Source: Henckelia pumila (lineage: Eukaryota > Streptophyta > Magnoliopsida > Lamiales > Gesneriaceae). From it: a DNA stretch of 64,000 nucleotides. Below the pieces are notes generated by a model. That model had not been told where the DNA came from. It made no database searches and saw only the letters and a list, made by a program, of their open reading frames with translations. A program made the position numbers and the translations under genes. Of this stretch, positions 17,873 to 30,162 are shown piece by piece. The stretch is taken from NCBI RefSeq assembly GCF_033568475.1, contig NC_133121.1, positions 3,410,001 to 3,474,000 on the forward strand. Reading direction: 5' to 3'. Numbering within the stretch: the stretch's first letter is position 1; every line of letters starts with the position of its first letter.

Positions 17873-18501
17873 TATGTATTTTTTGAACATGAAAACTCGT
17901 AATCTTTATTGAGAATTAATAAGATCCTCATGTATAAGTTTTGTCAGCCAAATCGAAAAATTCTCAAACACCCAATAAAAATATGAGTGGGCAGAAATAG
18001 AAAATTTGCTAAAGTATGTTCGACTACATTCGCCGATCGTTTAATATGGAAGAAAGACGTCAGCGATGGCACAATTGTCGGTATATCCCAAATCTCTTTG
18101 GGGCGTAGTGATTGTTTGCACTGCAATAAAAGAATAAATCGTTACTTGGACATTTTGGAAACTCTTCTCATATTTTTATTTTTATAAAGGGGTCAATGAC
18201 TATGGTTATTAGTCTTTTAAAATTTCACGAAGGAGTTGTATGCAATTTATCCGATTTCCATGAAAATTTTAAATTTGCATATTATGTTTCATGTTCCATA
18301 CTTCCATCTATAAATTATATAGATTCTAGGTCTCCCATAAATTACAACCTTTTGTACCACATTAGGTAAAATTAGAAGTCAAAGCCTCGTTGTTGAAGTC
18401 CAAGTTGGACTAAGTGAATAACAAGCATTAGAAAAATTCTTTAATGTTGCATTTGGACTGATTAATTTGTTACGGAAGTTAGAGATTTAATGTAAGGAAT
18501 T

Positions 18502-18540
<39 letters not shown>

Positions 18541-18543
<3 letters not shown>

Positions 18544-18770
18544 ATATAGTCATGATCCACTGCACACCAGTGTGCAGGGATTTTGTGTGCACCGCAGGAT
18601 GTTCGCGCGAACATCTAAAAAAAAAATCAGATGTTCGCGAGAACATCTCAGATGTTCACGCGAACATCAAAGGGTGCACACAAAATCCATACATACTGTT
18701 GTTCAGATGTTCACGCGAACATCAAAGGGTGCACACAAAATCCATGCATACTGGTGTGCAGGGGAACAAG

Positions 18771-18772
<2 letters not shown>
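18541..18772. mobile_element. Foldback (MITE-like) element between two (TA)n tracts
   Basis: Left arm from about 18557 (CCACTGCACACCAGTG...) and right arm ending about 18764 (...CTGGTGTGCAGGGG) are inverted copies of each other for some 60 bp. Each includes GGATTTTGTGTGCACC and a GATGTTCgcGcGAACATC palindrome. The interior has the GTTCACGCGAACATC palindrome four times and a directly repeated block of about 60 bp. It is flanked immediately on both sides by (TA)n, consistent with insertion into a TA microsatellite. No coding capacity. Confidence 0.6.
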
Positions 18773-18804
<32 letters not shown>

Positions 18805-18864
18805 AAATTAATCACATTTGAAATTATATAATTTGATATAATTTGATATAAAATGAATTTGAAA

Positions 18865-18903
<39 letters not shown>

Positions 18904-18960
18904 AAATTAATCACATTTGAAATTATATAATTTGATATAAAATGAATTTGAAAGTAGCAT
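18773..18960. repeat. Tandem duplication of a unit that includes a (TA)n tract
   Basis: The block TTGAAATTAATCACATTTG ... ATGAATTTGAAAGTA occurs twice (from about 18801 and 18900). Each copy is preceded by a long (TA)n run, so an about 100-bp unit containing the microsatellite has been duplicated. Confidence 0.7.
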
Positions 18961-20145
18961 ATATTTTGTCTAAACAATCAAGTTAGAAGATTTAAAATCC
19001 ATCAATTCATACACGACTTAAAATTTTTCACAAGAATAATCAACTTGAGTTAATATATTCAAGAACTTCTTCATGTATTTTGTTTTGACCCATAAAGTAA
19101 ACATATTCTACCTTTTACCTTGTTTTGTTTCGTCCAAATTACCAACATGCATGAATTCATGAAACCTATACGTGCACCGATTAAGAAGAGATTTGTCATT
19201 CATAGGAAGTTTGTGGAGGCTTCTTAGTGAATACTAATAATGGTTAATCTTTTTAATAGAACATTAATCTCCATCGATATATGTCAAATTCTTGTTTCAA
19301 CCCTCGCATTTAATCAATTAATTTAATCCATTGACTATGTCTATAATATCGCCCACTTTCCCCGTTCCTCGATTCCTCTTCCGTGGCCAAACATCCAACA
19401 CTCATAAATATTGGACAAGTGTGTGAGTAAATCAATTTCAAATTGATGTGATATTTAATATTTAAATAAAAATCTATTGTGATAATTGCGATTAGTCTGA
19501 TAAATGACACGAAACACGATCTAATTTTTCGATAACTATATCATATGTTAAAAATGGTAAATTGATTTTTGTAAGCTATTGGCTTATGAATTCATATTTT
19601 GTTTGGGAAAAAAATCAGAATAAAAACATGTTCTTACTAACTACCCATAATTATTCAATTTTGTGGAGTCCATTTAAAGCCCACTGGCTTGCTAAATTAT
19701 TTATAGCCAATAATGGATATGATATGGGAGATTTTAGTATCAAAATCACCCAATTGAAAAACAACAGCAACGAATGAGTAACATGAATAAAAACAAGTAA
19801 CCACCATATTTGCCAAGCATTTTTAACAGCTTTCAGTGATCTTAATAGCTGGAACTCGTCTCAAATAAGAATCATACTATTTAGCCTCCACTTCACAAGT
19901 ATTACACAAGTAAATAAAGGACATGGAAATAAGGGAAAATAATACAAACATGAAAAACAAAAAATAAAGAAGAATAATTCTATTCAGAAAACATATTCTA
20001 TGACGAATATCACCTCGAATGAGTTCGGTTTTTTTTTTTTCCAGTGTACTGTTTCTTGAACTTCTCACCTATCCCAAGTAGAATTTGTTCTCAGTTAAGG
20101 ATTACAGTGTACATTAAAGAATTCAAGGACCGCTCTCTTTTTCTT

Positions 20146-22150
20146 TCAAGTAGGCACAGATAGCGGTGCGAGAGCGTTTGAAGCAAGATTAACGCCACCC
20201 CCTTTAACGGAGAGGTTAGGACTCCTCGCCGAGGTAGCCCTGCTCACAAGATGTGTGTCGAGGAATACAACCACGACTGTGATGTCGTCGTGGAAATGGC
20301 GACGCACCCCACGATCAATTTTCTTCAAGTCTGAGTATCTCATCTCCCTCTTCTTTGCCGCCTCTTGCAGTGCTGTTTTAACTAATCTTCTAGCACTCCC
20401 CTGCAAGATTGAGGTGCAAAATGATTACAGTACTTTCTTGTATTATTTTCTTCAAAAAATTAAGTTAAATGCAGAAGACCAGAATAAGATTGAGCCAACT
20501 TCTATAAATTTAAACGTTTAGAAAAAATGGTTTGTCAAAGGGATAGCAACATGGAAATCACATGCATATTATGCTTTCACAGTCGATCGTAGATATTCTT
20601 ATTCCATTTTTCTCCTCCATAAATGAAAGAAAGAACATAAAGGAGTTTTCTTTCGAAATCTTACACTCCGGGGATGATTTTGGACCAGATCGATGGCTTC
20701 TTGATTTGAAAGATGCTCCCAAAGGCCATCCGATGCAAATACAATGAACTGATCATGAGGTAGTAACTGGTGCACAGTAATAGCAGGTTCAGCGCTCAAA
20801 ATTGGTCTTTTGAATGGTTCCCGGAGTCGAAATTTTGCATACAACGGCTCCCTGTTGTATTCTGCCTTCTTCAAATAAAAGTCTCCAATCGATCTAGAAA
20901 TCTGTAATCCAAAAGAAATATATTAGTTTAATTAGAGACATATATAACAATAGTTTCATAAACTACGGAATTTTTATGACATGAAGCAGATACTTCTCAA
21001 TGAACCAACCTGTATAAGACCTTTCACACGCCACACATTATGCTTAAGCACAACAATATGCGGGTCATCTGGGTGCAGAGATTGCAGCTCCTTTCTCACA
21101 GACTCAAAGCTCGCATTATGCTCTTCTGAGAGTTGAATAGCAAGGACTTCCCCGGTAGCCTTAACAAGTCTCCCTAAAACAGCACGCGAATCACCAAGAC
21201 TGGCAACATAAAGAGTCCCACTGCAGACGATCCCAACAAGGCAGCAAGAGCCAACCGCAGCTATTTGCGGTTTCATGAGCCATTGCCTGCTCACAACCGA
21301 GAAAAACCCATCTTCTGTTGCTTGAAACGCCTTCCGAATCACCTCGACAGACATAGATTGGTTTTCGGCAGTGAACCCTGGAAATTTTATGCATTAAATA
21401 GAATAAACTGGAATTTCACAACACCATGATCAATCAACTTTCTTGAGAGAACACAGATTTGTAATCGTGGAAGCATAAAATCATTGTTTGTCACTTTGTC
21501 TGGTTCCAGTAAACTCGAGCATTTTACAAAATAGTTTCATGGCACCCCCCAAACAGAGGTCGTCATAAGATCGAATTCAGCAGATAATCCCCTTTATATT
21601 TTATCAGGTCGCTCTCGATTGTTATTTCTGAGCTTTAGAAATATTCGCCGCTTTCATTACATGTAAGAAAGTGAAGGGACATGTTAAACTATGAAAATGC
21701 TCAAACTTCAGTTTTGAAAACATTGATCAAAGCTGATAACAACTCAAAAATACCCGCCATGGACAAGACTTAGACTTTCGATGTTGAAAGACTTGCTTTT
21801 TAGATGCTGAAAGAGATGTTGAAAAACTTACTCTTTAGATGTTGAAAGAGATGCTCGTTGATGTACCGTGAAGTTTCGGGGCCACCATGCCCATCATAAA
21901 TCCCGACGAAAGTACCATATGGCCCTGAATCATTCAAGCTCAGAGAGCCAGACTCGAGTTGACTTTGATCCTCAAGTAAATTATTGGCTTGAACAACAGC
22001 CATTGAAAAATCTCCATTACAATGTTGCCCGGAGTCCTTATACCATAAAAGACCATCTTGCCGACCCCCAGAATCCGAAGCAGAGTGAATATATCGATCG
22101 GCGTTCGGCCGAAAACAGGCCCTCAAAAATTTCAATAAGCCTGAAAACAT
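20146..22150 (-). CDS. Clade-D protein phosphatase 2C
   Basis: Mg2+/Mn2+-dependent Ser/Thr phosphatase. Members of plant clade D (PP2C.D) dephosphorylate the plasma-membrane H+-ATPase and so oppose auxin-driven growth; that role is known for the clade, not shown here. Four exons: 22150-21832, 21377-21010, 20901-20665, 20400-20146; 392 aa, usual length, phase consistent. Motifs: N-terminal [13 protein letters not shown] and [11 protein letters not shown] typical of clade D, metal-binding [11 protein letters not shown] (exon 1), GDSRAVLG (exon 2), [11 protein letters not shown] (exon 3) and [11 protein letters not shown] (exon 4). The catalytic Asp residues are all present. Oddity: the last bases of exon 1 and its splice donor are duplicated just downstream (35-bp unit, 21788-21822 after 21823-21857), giving a decoy GCAAGT donor. 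Confidence 0.95.
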
Positions 22151-23000
22151 CCCTCATCTCATCCAAAACACCATCCAAAATAAAGCTCAAATTTGAAACC
22201 TCGTAACAATTCCTCGTTGTCAGCAAGCACAGAGTATACGCATTAAAATCTAGGATAGTACAAACAAACGGATTTCAATTAGGACATCAGCAACCTCACA
22301 AAATGAAAAAGAATAGAAATGTAAGAGAGATTGCTAAATTAAGTTCGATTCAGCTGAGAAATGCAATAAGAAAACCAATAACAAAGATCTTTCAAGGCCA
22401 CACAGATTTAAGATATGTACTCGCAAACCTGCGTAGATATAGACATCGATATCAAGAAAATTCAAAAGCAAGGAAAACGGAATGTGAAGGTTTCAACAAT
22501 GGTCAAACCAGCGTTTTCTAAGTTGGCCCAGGTACTTCAAATTCTAGAAGGGCCAATTCAAATTGGAAAAAAATTAAAGAAATGAAATTTGCAAAAGAAC
22601 AAAAAAAAAACCCCAACTTCATGGAACCCCATAACCCTCGAGCAACCATCAATCACACATACACCACAGCTTTTCCGATTGATACCAAGAAAGACAAGGG
22701 AGGATGCTGATGAAGTTACCTCAAGAGCTGATCAAGAAAAAGATCTGAAAGTGGAAGGGGATTTAGATCTACAGATCCATCAAATCGAAGGAAAAGGGCG
22801 AAAATTGAAGTGGGTTTTTGTCTCGTAGCTCCCCGATTGCTGAAGAATATAGAAAAGATTACTAAAGACGATGAAGTGATGGAATAGAAAAGGGGGAAAA
22901 AGGTAAAAAAAGAGAAATGCAATAGTGAAGAGGAAAGGGGAGCGGTATTTGTATGAAGAAATGTATGATTGAGGCAACTGAAACTCTGGTCTCTCTCAGC
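22151..23000 (-). promoter_or_regulatory. PP2C 5' UTR with probable intron, and proximal promoter
   Basis: On the minus strand a CT-rich leader runs from roughly 22990 to a donor at about 22719 (CTCTTGAG then GTAACTTC). The leader would resume shortly before the ATG at 22150. The CT-rich stretch near 22860-22960 is typical of plant 5' leaders. Exact start and acceptor are not determined. Confidence 0.4.
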
Positions 23001-23171
23001 AGACAAAGCGCATTAAAATCCAACAATGGAGAGCTCGAAGCCAGCGAAGAAGTGGACCAGTTATGGGCTCCACACACTGTTCCATAGACAGATTTTAGAG
23101 AGAGAAACAAGAAACATAAGGCAAATCAGGATAAGAGGAAGAGAAGAAGAAAAAGAAACCGAAAAAAGAAA

Positions 23172-23173
<2 letters not shown>

Positions 23174-23203
<30 letters not shown>
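23174..23203. repeat. (AAT)n microsatellite
   Basis: About ten AAT units in a row just upstream of the PP2C gene. Confidence 0.9.
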
Positions 23204-23205
<2 letters not shown>

Positions 23206-25957
23206 GAACTCAATTAATTAAAGGAATTATGGATAATTTTGGTGAAGTCGTTTGGATTGAATAAAAGAGTCGTTTCGCGAAATAAAATTAATTCATTGAT
23301 ATGGTATAATAATAATTCTGGTGTGAAATCATATTTATAGAGAGTTTTGTGAGACACGTCAACTTGGAAAAAAAAAAGAGTTAAAAGTAATATTTTTAAT
23401 ATAAACAAATAATTTTTTTTTCATGTTTTGAACCAATTAAGATATTCATTTGACAAAATAACTCATTAAACAGTTACTTGTGAGTTTTTGTGTTACATTG
23501 AAGAACCCTAAAATTACAATTACAATTTTGTGAAAAGAACTAATAAAACCAAGATCCATATGTTGGTTTTCTTAAATTTTAGCTAATAATTTTACCGAGA
23601 TAAAATCATTTTCCAGGTGTTTTGCACATTTCACCCCACATTTAATCGTGATAATTAGTATTGGAAACTTTACAACATATTCAGCAAGTTTCCTAAAGAA
23701 CATATCACGACTAAAATAATTATTGGAGATTGACATCTCATTTCTCAATCAATTAATTGTTGTATACATACTGTGATGGATATGAATCATATCAAAGAAA
23801 GAGATTTGTAATTATTATTTTATACTACACATGGAGTACTTCTCCCCCATGATATGGTCAAATTACAACAATTATTGGCTAATCAACATATATTTCAATT
23901 TCCATACAAAATATAAGGGTTTCACGTGATCTAATGATATTGAGGTAGAGTCACATTAACCATGGTCAAATAGTGCTCTTACACCCAGCATCGAATTTTC
24001 CTCTTAACAAGGATTTGGACTAATTAATATGTAGTGCTAAAATTTCAAATCTAATAATTTAGTTAGTTAATACAAGATAAAATCTGTATTATGTATATAT
24101 TTTTTGACGAAAATTCTTCTGTCAAAAGATAAATAGACTAGGTGTACGTGTGGTGTAATCTTTTATCGTATATCTTTAACAGTAAAATTTAGAAATAAAG
24201 TATTCAATAAATATAATTTATATTAATAGTAAAACATAGAGGCCTAATGTAAAGTATATGTAAGATTTTTGGAATCTATATACATACAACTTTCCTGTTA
24301 TTATAATTTATACGGATCAATTGTTTATGAATGGGTTCGACCACCATCAAAAGTCGATGCTCCTAAAAATCGGGTGATACGCAGATGATAGGGTGAAACT
24401 TGTAATATATGACATATGTTTGCGAGCACGTTTGGAAAAATTTCATATTACCATGTTATTTATATCTTAATCGTATGAAAAAATAATAATAAACTTCTTA
24501 TATATTTATAAATGTTTGTCTTTTAAATACATATGATTAATGATCGCTTGTGCTTTTGTGAGTAAGGCTCGAGAGATGGAAACACGTACCTAGAGATGTA
24601 GGTATTTTCGAACTCCACTTATGCTCAAACCAAGGAGTGGAAAATATATGCGCAAAGGCTATAATTTGCAATTTTACGTACTCTATTTTATCTACATTAT
24701 TATATATTAAAAATATCTTCGACAGATTAAAAAAAACAAAAAACTTCGTCTTTTTCCCAAAATTGCTCTGGTATAGTTTATAGATATTAGACTTTTGTTT
24801 TTTTTTTGTTAAATTTTTTTATTTTAATATTTCAAATTACAGTTTAGTCTCTTAATATTTTTTAAAATTATGACACCACTCTCATATGAATAACATAGTC
24901 AATTCAAATGAATGTATGAATAGCAATTACTTTTTTACAAATGTGAACAAATATATATATATATGATATTATCGTTATAAAATAAATCAAATTAATTAAA
25001 AAAATTATACAAACAAGCAACATTTAGATCGTCTATGTACTAATTAATGTTGAATACACTCTGTTCTATGCATAAAATATATTCATAAAATGGAGGAAAC
25101 GAATTGTCCAATGGAAGTGTACGTTACTCTTATGATCACGATGGCACTTTAGAGTATTTGGTCAATATACACATATTAATTAGTACATTGTGCATGTGCA
25201 TGTTACATTTTTGTACAATCGAATTGTTAGTTATATGCATAGTCTATATAATCAACAATCAGCTAGGGTTGGATTTATATGTTCAACAATCACGACCTAG
25301 TCATGTGAGGTGTCGAAGTGAACAATCTCTATGTTAATTGTTCGAAATCAGAATTCACAATCCACAATTTATTTTAATCTATAGGTTTGTTTATTCGCTT
25401 TTCATTTATAATTTACAAAGCACGGTAAAAAAAATACAAATTACTAACAAAACAAAAAAAGTGAAAAAAATCGAATAGCAAAGCGCACCAATTTTTGTTA
25501 TAATCAAAGTATGATTCATTAACCTATAGTTCGTCACAAACTTAAACGAATATTGATTTAAGATTTTACGAATTTGAAGATTGGATTTGCAAACAATGAG
25601 TCAATGACGATGGTACACACATCCGCTAAGCGCCAGCTCATCCGAACAGAGACCTTTAATTACCTTTGGTGGTTCGTGTTTTTAATCCAATCAATGCCTA
25701 TCCCCACTTCACACTTTACACCTTTATTTTCCCAAAATAGCAATTTTTTGATTGATTTTTGTAATAGTTCAGTTAGGCCAAAATAATTAAAACAATCTAT
25801 ATTAACAAAAAGTGATTTAGCACTTGTAAATTTATATCAGTCTTTGTTTTACATTGATTCGATGTAATCTGTCATGGATCGAAAACGTGAAGCGAAAGAT
25901 ACAAATTAAATACATAAAAATCGTATGTTGTTCTAGATAATAGTTATTCTAGGTATA
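23204..25957. other. Intergenic AT-rich region
   Basis: No gene recognised. Frames are short and interrupted. A degraded dispersed repeat lies at 23335-23500; otherwise I see only A/T-rich DNA with short (TA)n near 24955. Confidence 0.55.
23335..23500. repeat. Dispersed GTGAGAC-type repeat, copy 4 (degraded)
   Basis: Runs from TTTTGTGAGACACGTC through an AGTAATATTTTTAATATAAA block, CATGTTTTGAACCAATTAA, GATATTCATTTGACAAAA and on to ACTTGTGAGTTTTTGTG. This is the reverse order of the copy at 3970, i.e. an inverted copy. Confidence 0.4.
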
Positions 25958-26477
25958 TTTAGGGATGTAAATCAACAAAGCCGCTTGTGATCGAGTTATT
26001 CGAAGCTCAATTCGATAAAGATCTTTCGAGCTTGTTTAATGAGATTCGTTAAGATAAACGAATCAAGCTCGAACTTCACGATATTCTGTTCGTTATCTCG
26101 TGAACATATTCATTCGTATGCTCGTGAGTTAGTTCTTAGATGAAAAATAGTAGTTTTGATATTTGATTTATAGATTTTCACTATGTTAAATATATAACAA
26201 TCTATTATAATAATAAAATTACAAATTTTAATAAAAATATTATTGTCTCCTCTTAATATCAAACGTAGTTTTTAATAAATTTAATGAATTAATGTTTAAA
26301 TTTATATTTTATATTTTATATTTATTAAATTTTTTTAAACTCGATAAAAACTCAAATAAACTCGTAAATCAGAAACATATTCATTAAATAAATCTCGAAT
26401 TTATTTTGATTATAAACAAATCAAGCCAAACTTTCAAGAGATTAGCTCGATTTGACTTCACTCGATTACATCTTTAG
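25958..26477. mobile_element. hAT-like MITE with GCTCGA-rich body
   Basis: Ends TTTAGGGATGTAAATC (left) and GATTACATCTTTAGA (right) are imperfect inverted repeats. The body has repeated AGCTCGA / TCGTTTAT-type blocks that resemble both ends of the element, typical of a common plant MITE class. No clean target duplication could be seen, so the hAT assignment rests on TIR type only. No coding capacity. Confidence 0.5.
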
Positions 26478-26815
26478 ATACTTTTGAATATCACAATTTA
26501 ATCAATACTTGTAAATGCTAACAAAAAAATAATAAAAAAAATTGAGGGTAAATTTAGGTTGGGTGAGACTTGAACGAATAGTCGTTTTCGATTTCAGATA
26601 TGATTGCAGGATTTGAGCTTCACTGTACACCATGTTTGTTGTTTGTGACAGGGAGATATATCATGCATATATGTTTAGTCCATTTCTTAAGGTGTCCGAT
26701 CTTCTTCTTTTTTTGCATCAATTTTTGTATAACATATGCAAAATTTTCCAATTTAAAACTATAATAAAAGCTAATGAGATAAGGCACTTGATTAAATATA
26801 TAGATGTGTGTTTTG

Positions 26816-26818
<3 letters not shown>

Positions 26819-26880
<62 letters not shown>
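26819..26880. repeat. (TA)n microsatellite, about 30 units
   Basis: An uninterrupted TA tract of about 62 bases, followed by GTGTATTTATATAG and a GTGTGTGTG run. Confidence 0.95.
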
Positions 26881-26884
<4 letters not shown>

Positions 26885-27254
26885 ATTTATATAGATGTGC
26901 GTGTGTGTGGTTAAATTGATTTTCGATTTTACGTTGGTTTCTTGAAAAAATTGGTAGGGAAGACGATTCATTATGATAGCACAATAATTTGATTGCATGT
27001 CATTTCAGTATTTGTCTTATTGAATTTCTCATTGAAAATTGAGCGCAATCATTTTACTTTGCCTGATGGGTTTCCATCATTGAATAATATTTTATATTAA
27101 AATATGCATGGTTTCATAATATTACGATTTTTTTATATATAACCTATTTTGCCTTTTTATATCTCCCCCCATAGTCTCGGTACGCAATCCATAATATATA
27201 AACATTGTTTTTATACAAAAATTATTTGACGTATATTAAGCCACAAATTTGTTT

Positions 27255-27507
27255 ATCATATTACTAATATATATAATTTATCTCATCTCATTTCACGTTC
27301 ATTTCGTCATATTATTTATTCATATATTAACTATTTATTTTATATCAATCAAATCATTAATTATTTATCTTACATCAATCAAATCATTGAATTCTATCAA
27401 TCAAATCCAATACTATTTAAAGTTTTTAACTACCATTTCTTATTTATTTTTTATTATATTATATTACTTATCTATATATTACTTATATCATACCTCAAAC
27501 CAAACGG
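27255..27507. repeat. Diverged dispersed repeat, copy A
   Basis: AT-rich block with ATCAATCAAATCATTAA, CATTTCTTATTTATTTTTTA, TTACTTATCTATATATTA and ending CAAACCAAACGGT. The same blocks in the same order recur at 27917-28300. The CCGTTTGGT / ACCAAACGG edges suggest a MITE with inverted ends. Confidence 0.5.
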
Positions 27508-27574
27508 TAAAATGTAATATGCTGATATATATTTTGAACATTTTTTTTGAACGTGGATGAAACAAAAAATATAC

Positions 27575-27578
<4 letters not shown>

Positions 27579-27615
<37 letters not shown>

Positions 27616-27747
27616 TTGATCACAAGGGCAATTATCATGGGCAACTACGTGAGCAACAGCTGACGTGGCACCTTGTACATCCAATGAGTGATTGCCACGT
27701 CAGTTGTTGCTCACGTAATTGCCCATGGTGGTTGCCCATGTGATAAA

Positions 27748-27780
<33 letters not shown>
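27579..27780. mobile_element. Near-palindromic foldback element inside a (TA)n tract
   Basis: The element core is 27612-27751: left arm AGTTTTGATCACAAGGGCAA, right arm TTGCCCATGTGATAAAAACT. Both arms run inward for about 60 bp with shared TGAGCAACA and TGACGTGGCA blocks, around a loop near 27675. It is bounded by (TA)n on both sides (27579-27611 and 27751-27780). This is the structure expected of a MITE that inserted in a TA microsatellite. No coding capacity. Confidence 0.75.
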
Positions 27781-27783
<3 letters not shown>

Positions 27784-27916
27784 CATATATTTTTTTACAA
27801 AAAACTTAGATATATATTTTCAGTTTATTTTCTCGTACGTCCAATATTTATTTTACTAAATTTTACATCATACGCACCATTCTACATGTAATAAAAGTCT
27901 GTGTCCAATTTTTAAA

Positions 27917-28300
27917 GTCTCCGTTTGGTACCGTTATTAATAATCTATGTATAAAATTATTCTGTCTAATCACACGTTATTCTTATCATATTATTTATCC
28001 ATCTATTAATTATAATTATACATCAATTAAATCATTAATTATTTATTTTAGATCAATCAATAACAGAATTAAAATTACTATATTACCCTTTATAAATAAT
28101 ATTATTTATATTTTTTTATTATTAAAAGGATAATATGGTAATTTATCATTTTTATATAAAATTTAATCAATCAAATCAAATAAACTATAATATATCAATC
28201 AAATCAAATCAAATATTCACTATCATTTCTTATTTATTTTTTATTACATTACATTACTTATCTATATATTATTTATCACATCACACGTACTAAACTGAAC
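27917..28300. repeat. Diverged dispersed repeat, copy B
   Basis: Starts CCGTTTGGTACC and ends near CGTACTAAACTGAACC. It shares ordered blocks with the repeat at 27255-27507 (CATTAATTATTTAT, CATTTCTTATTTATTTTTTA, TACTTATCTATATATTA). Confidence 0.5.
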
Positions 28301-29419
28301 CTAAGTATAATTGAAACATTCAACCAACAGCCAAGTATGACATTATTGTATGTTAATATCCACAGTGCAATATTTGACTCGGATTCCATTGAATTTCTGG
28401 CTAGGCACACGACATTCGAGTATTCAAATTCCTTCGAAGGAATTTTGTCATGGGATTTATGCATTATATATTTGTGTAAGGCGACTTTTTGAATTGAAAT
28501 TCACCACGAATCTTATTAATTCAGTTCATCGAATTAGAATCGAATCACTGATCAAAAGGAAAGGTACACATACACGAACGCATATGAATTCAAAAACAAA
28601 ATTTTAGACGTGACATTTATTTCATTTTGCTATAGTCTGTAAATTCTTCTACTGTTTACATCCATTTTGTATCTGTACTAACCCGTATATACACCACAAA
28701 GTTTCGATCAAATTTTAACATGTAAAATTGTAATTTTAATCATTGTCCATTCTCTATTTTGGTTAATTATATCATAAAATTTTAGTCTTAGCCCTTATGT
28801 GTAATCCAATTTTAGCAATTTCAATTTTTTCTATCTGAGAGTGTCGATGTGACATTACACAATGTAACATTGGAAAATTTTTAATATACTAACAAGACAC
28901 CTCGGCCCCTTGCCCATCGTGTGATTCATTAATTATATATCGAAGGCACAAACCCTACAAATATATGAAATATAAGCAATGGGACCGTTTGTGGGTTGGA
29001 ATTTAGCGATGGGAATTGGATTAAAATTATTTGACACGAAACAAAACGCACGACCGGTCATGTTTTGGCTGACCTTATCTCAACCACCGGCTCGAAGTCG
29101 ACGATAAACTACAATTCCTACCCTCTTATTATTGTGACAACTCGCGTCTCTCTGCATGCATGCATTTAAGATGTGGAGCCTCTACCTTGAATTTTCAAGC
29201 CTTCCTTTGCATAAATGATAAATCCCACCTCTATAATTATTATCATATCTCTCGTCGACTCATGATTTGTACATGAGGCATCGTTCGGTTCGGATGATGA
29301 GTCGTCATTTCATTAATTTATCGAATCATTTATGAATCATCGATCTTTGTTCGATCGTTACTTTATATGTCAAGAGAATCAAGCGGTGTCTGAATGTACT
29401 AGTACTACTCGTACCATAA
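28301..29419. other. Intergenic region before the first copia element
   Basis: About 1.1 kb, no gene recognised on either strand. It ends with the target-site copy CATAA (29415-29419). Confidence 0.55.
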
Positions 29420-30162
29420 TGTTGGTATATTTGTTGGAAAAACTTGAATATGGCAGAAGAAAACAGGAAAATAATTCAACAGTTGAGGCTCGTGTTGAAC
29501 ATGATTTCCTTAAGAAGATTTTGCCCCGCTCCTGGTGCTTACAGTGTTTGGCAATCTTCTCCCAAGATACAACAACTTCTACTTGTGAATATAACACTAT
29601 ATATCACAAGTTTTTACAACCAGAAATGATATGAACTCTTTTTTGTAAAAAGAAGAAGCAACAAAATATGTGAAGAATGTATTTGAAAATCTGAGAATCT
29701 GATTATCTATATCAAAAATGATGTTTGATTCTCATATTTATATTGTTTATATGAAAAGACAAAACTTTTCACTCATGTGATATGTCTTTTGATAAAAATA
29801 ACTGACTAAAGTCACCAAAAGAAGTCAAAAATATCTAAAAATTCGAAAAAAAGATGCAACTTTTCGTGTGGCCAGAAGCACCGGTGCAGGGGCGCAACAT
29901 ATTGCGCCCTTGCACCAGTCTAGGTGCCTTGGAAAATTCCAAGGCAGAAGCACTAGTGCAGGGGCGCAATATACGCCACCCCTGCTTGCCTGGGCACACG
30001 CCCAGGCAGCATGAATAGGGCAGGGGCGCAATTTTCAGCGCCCCTGCACTTCAATAAATTTTTTTTCTTTTTTTTTTTTCCAAGCTTCTCAATCCTTTTT
30101 TCTTTTCCGAAATTTGCATTGCTTAATTTCAATTCATTAAGCACAATCAAAATTTTCTAACA
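29420..30162 (-). repeat. 3' LTR of the first copia element
   Basis: 743 bp; pairs with 39928-40661. It includes GGGGCGCAA-type GC-rich repeats around 29890-30045. It differs from the other LTR by, among others, a missing about 10-bp piece near 29970 and an extra short stretch near 29830. Confidence 0.95.

Larger units (their letters stand above)
17530..20145. other. Intergenic region 3' of the PP2C gene
   Basis: AT-rich spacer with several (TA)n tracts (17840-17869, 18506-18538, 18773-18801, 18866-18900) and a foldback element at 18541-18772. The last 250 bases before 20146 are likely the PP2C 3' UTR (minus strand). No credible gene seen; the open frames over the (TA)n tracts encode only Ile/Tyr runs. 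Confidence 0.6.

Noticed and set aside
18600-18740. CRISPR-like array of repeated palindromes
   Set aside because: Spacing is irregular, spacers are themselves repeated, copies are few and the host is a plant; a foldback element explains it better.
18572-18831. Open frames across the GTTCGCGCGAAC palindromes and (TA)n tracts
   Set aside because: They encode repeated Arg/Ser-Glu-His words and Ile-Tyr runs in several frames at once, which is a by-product of tandem and dinucleotide repeats, not a protein.
21868-22206. Plus-strand frame opposite PP2C exon 1
   Set aside because: Antisense shadow; the minus strand holds the conserved DGHGG motif and correct splice donor.
23026-23217. Short frame starting ATGGAGAGCTCG upstream of PP2C
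   Set aside because: Lies in the PP2C promoter/leader on the other strand, ends in an (AAT)n-derived Ile run and shows no family resemblance.
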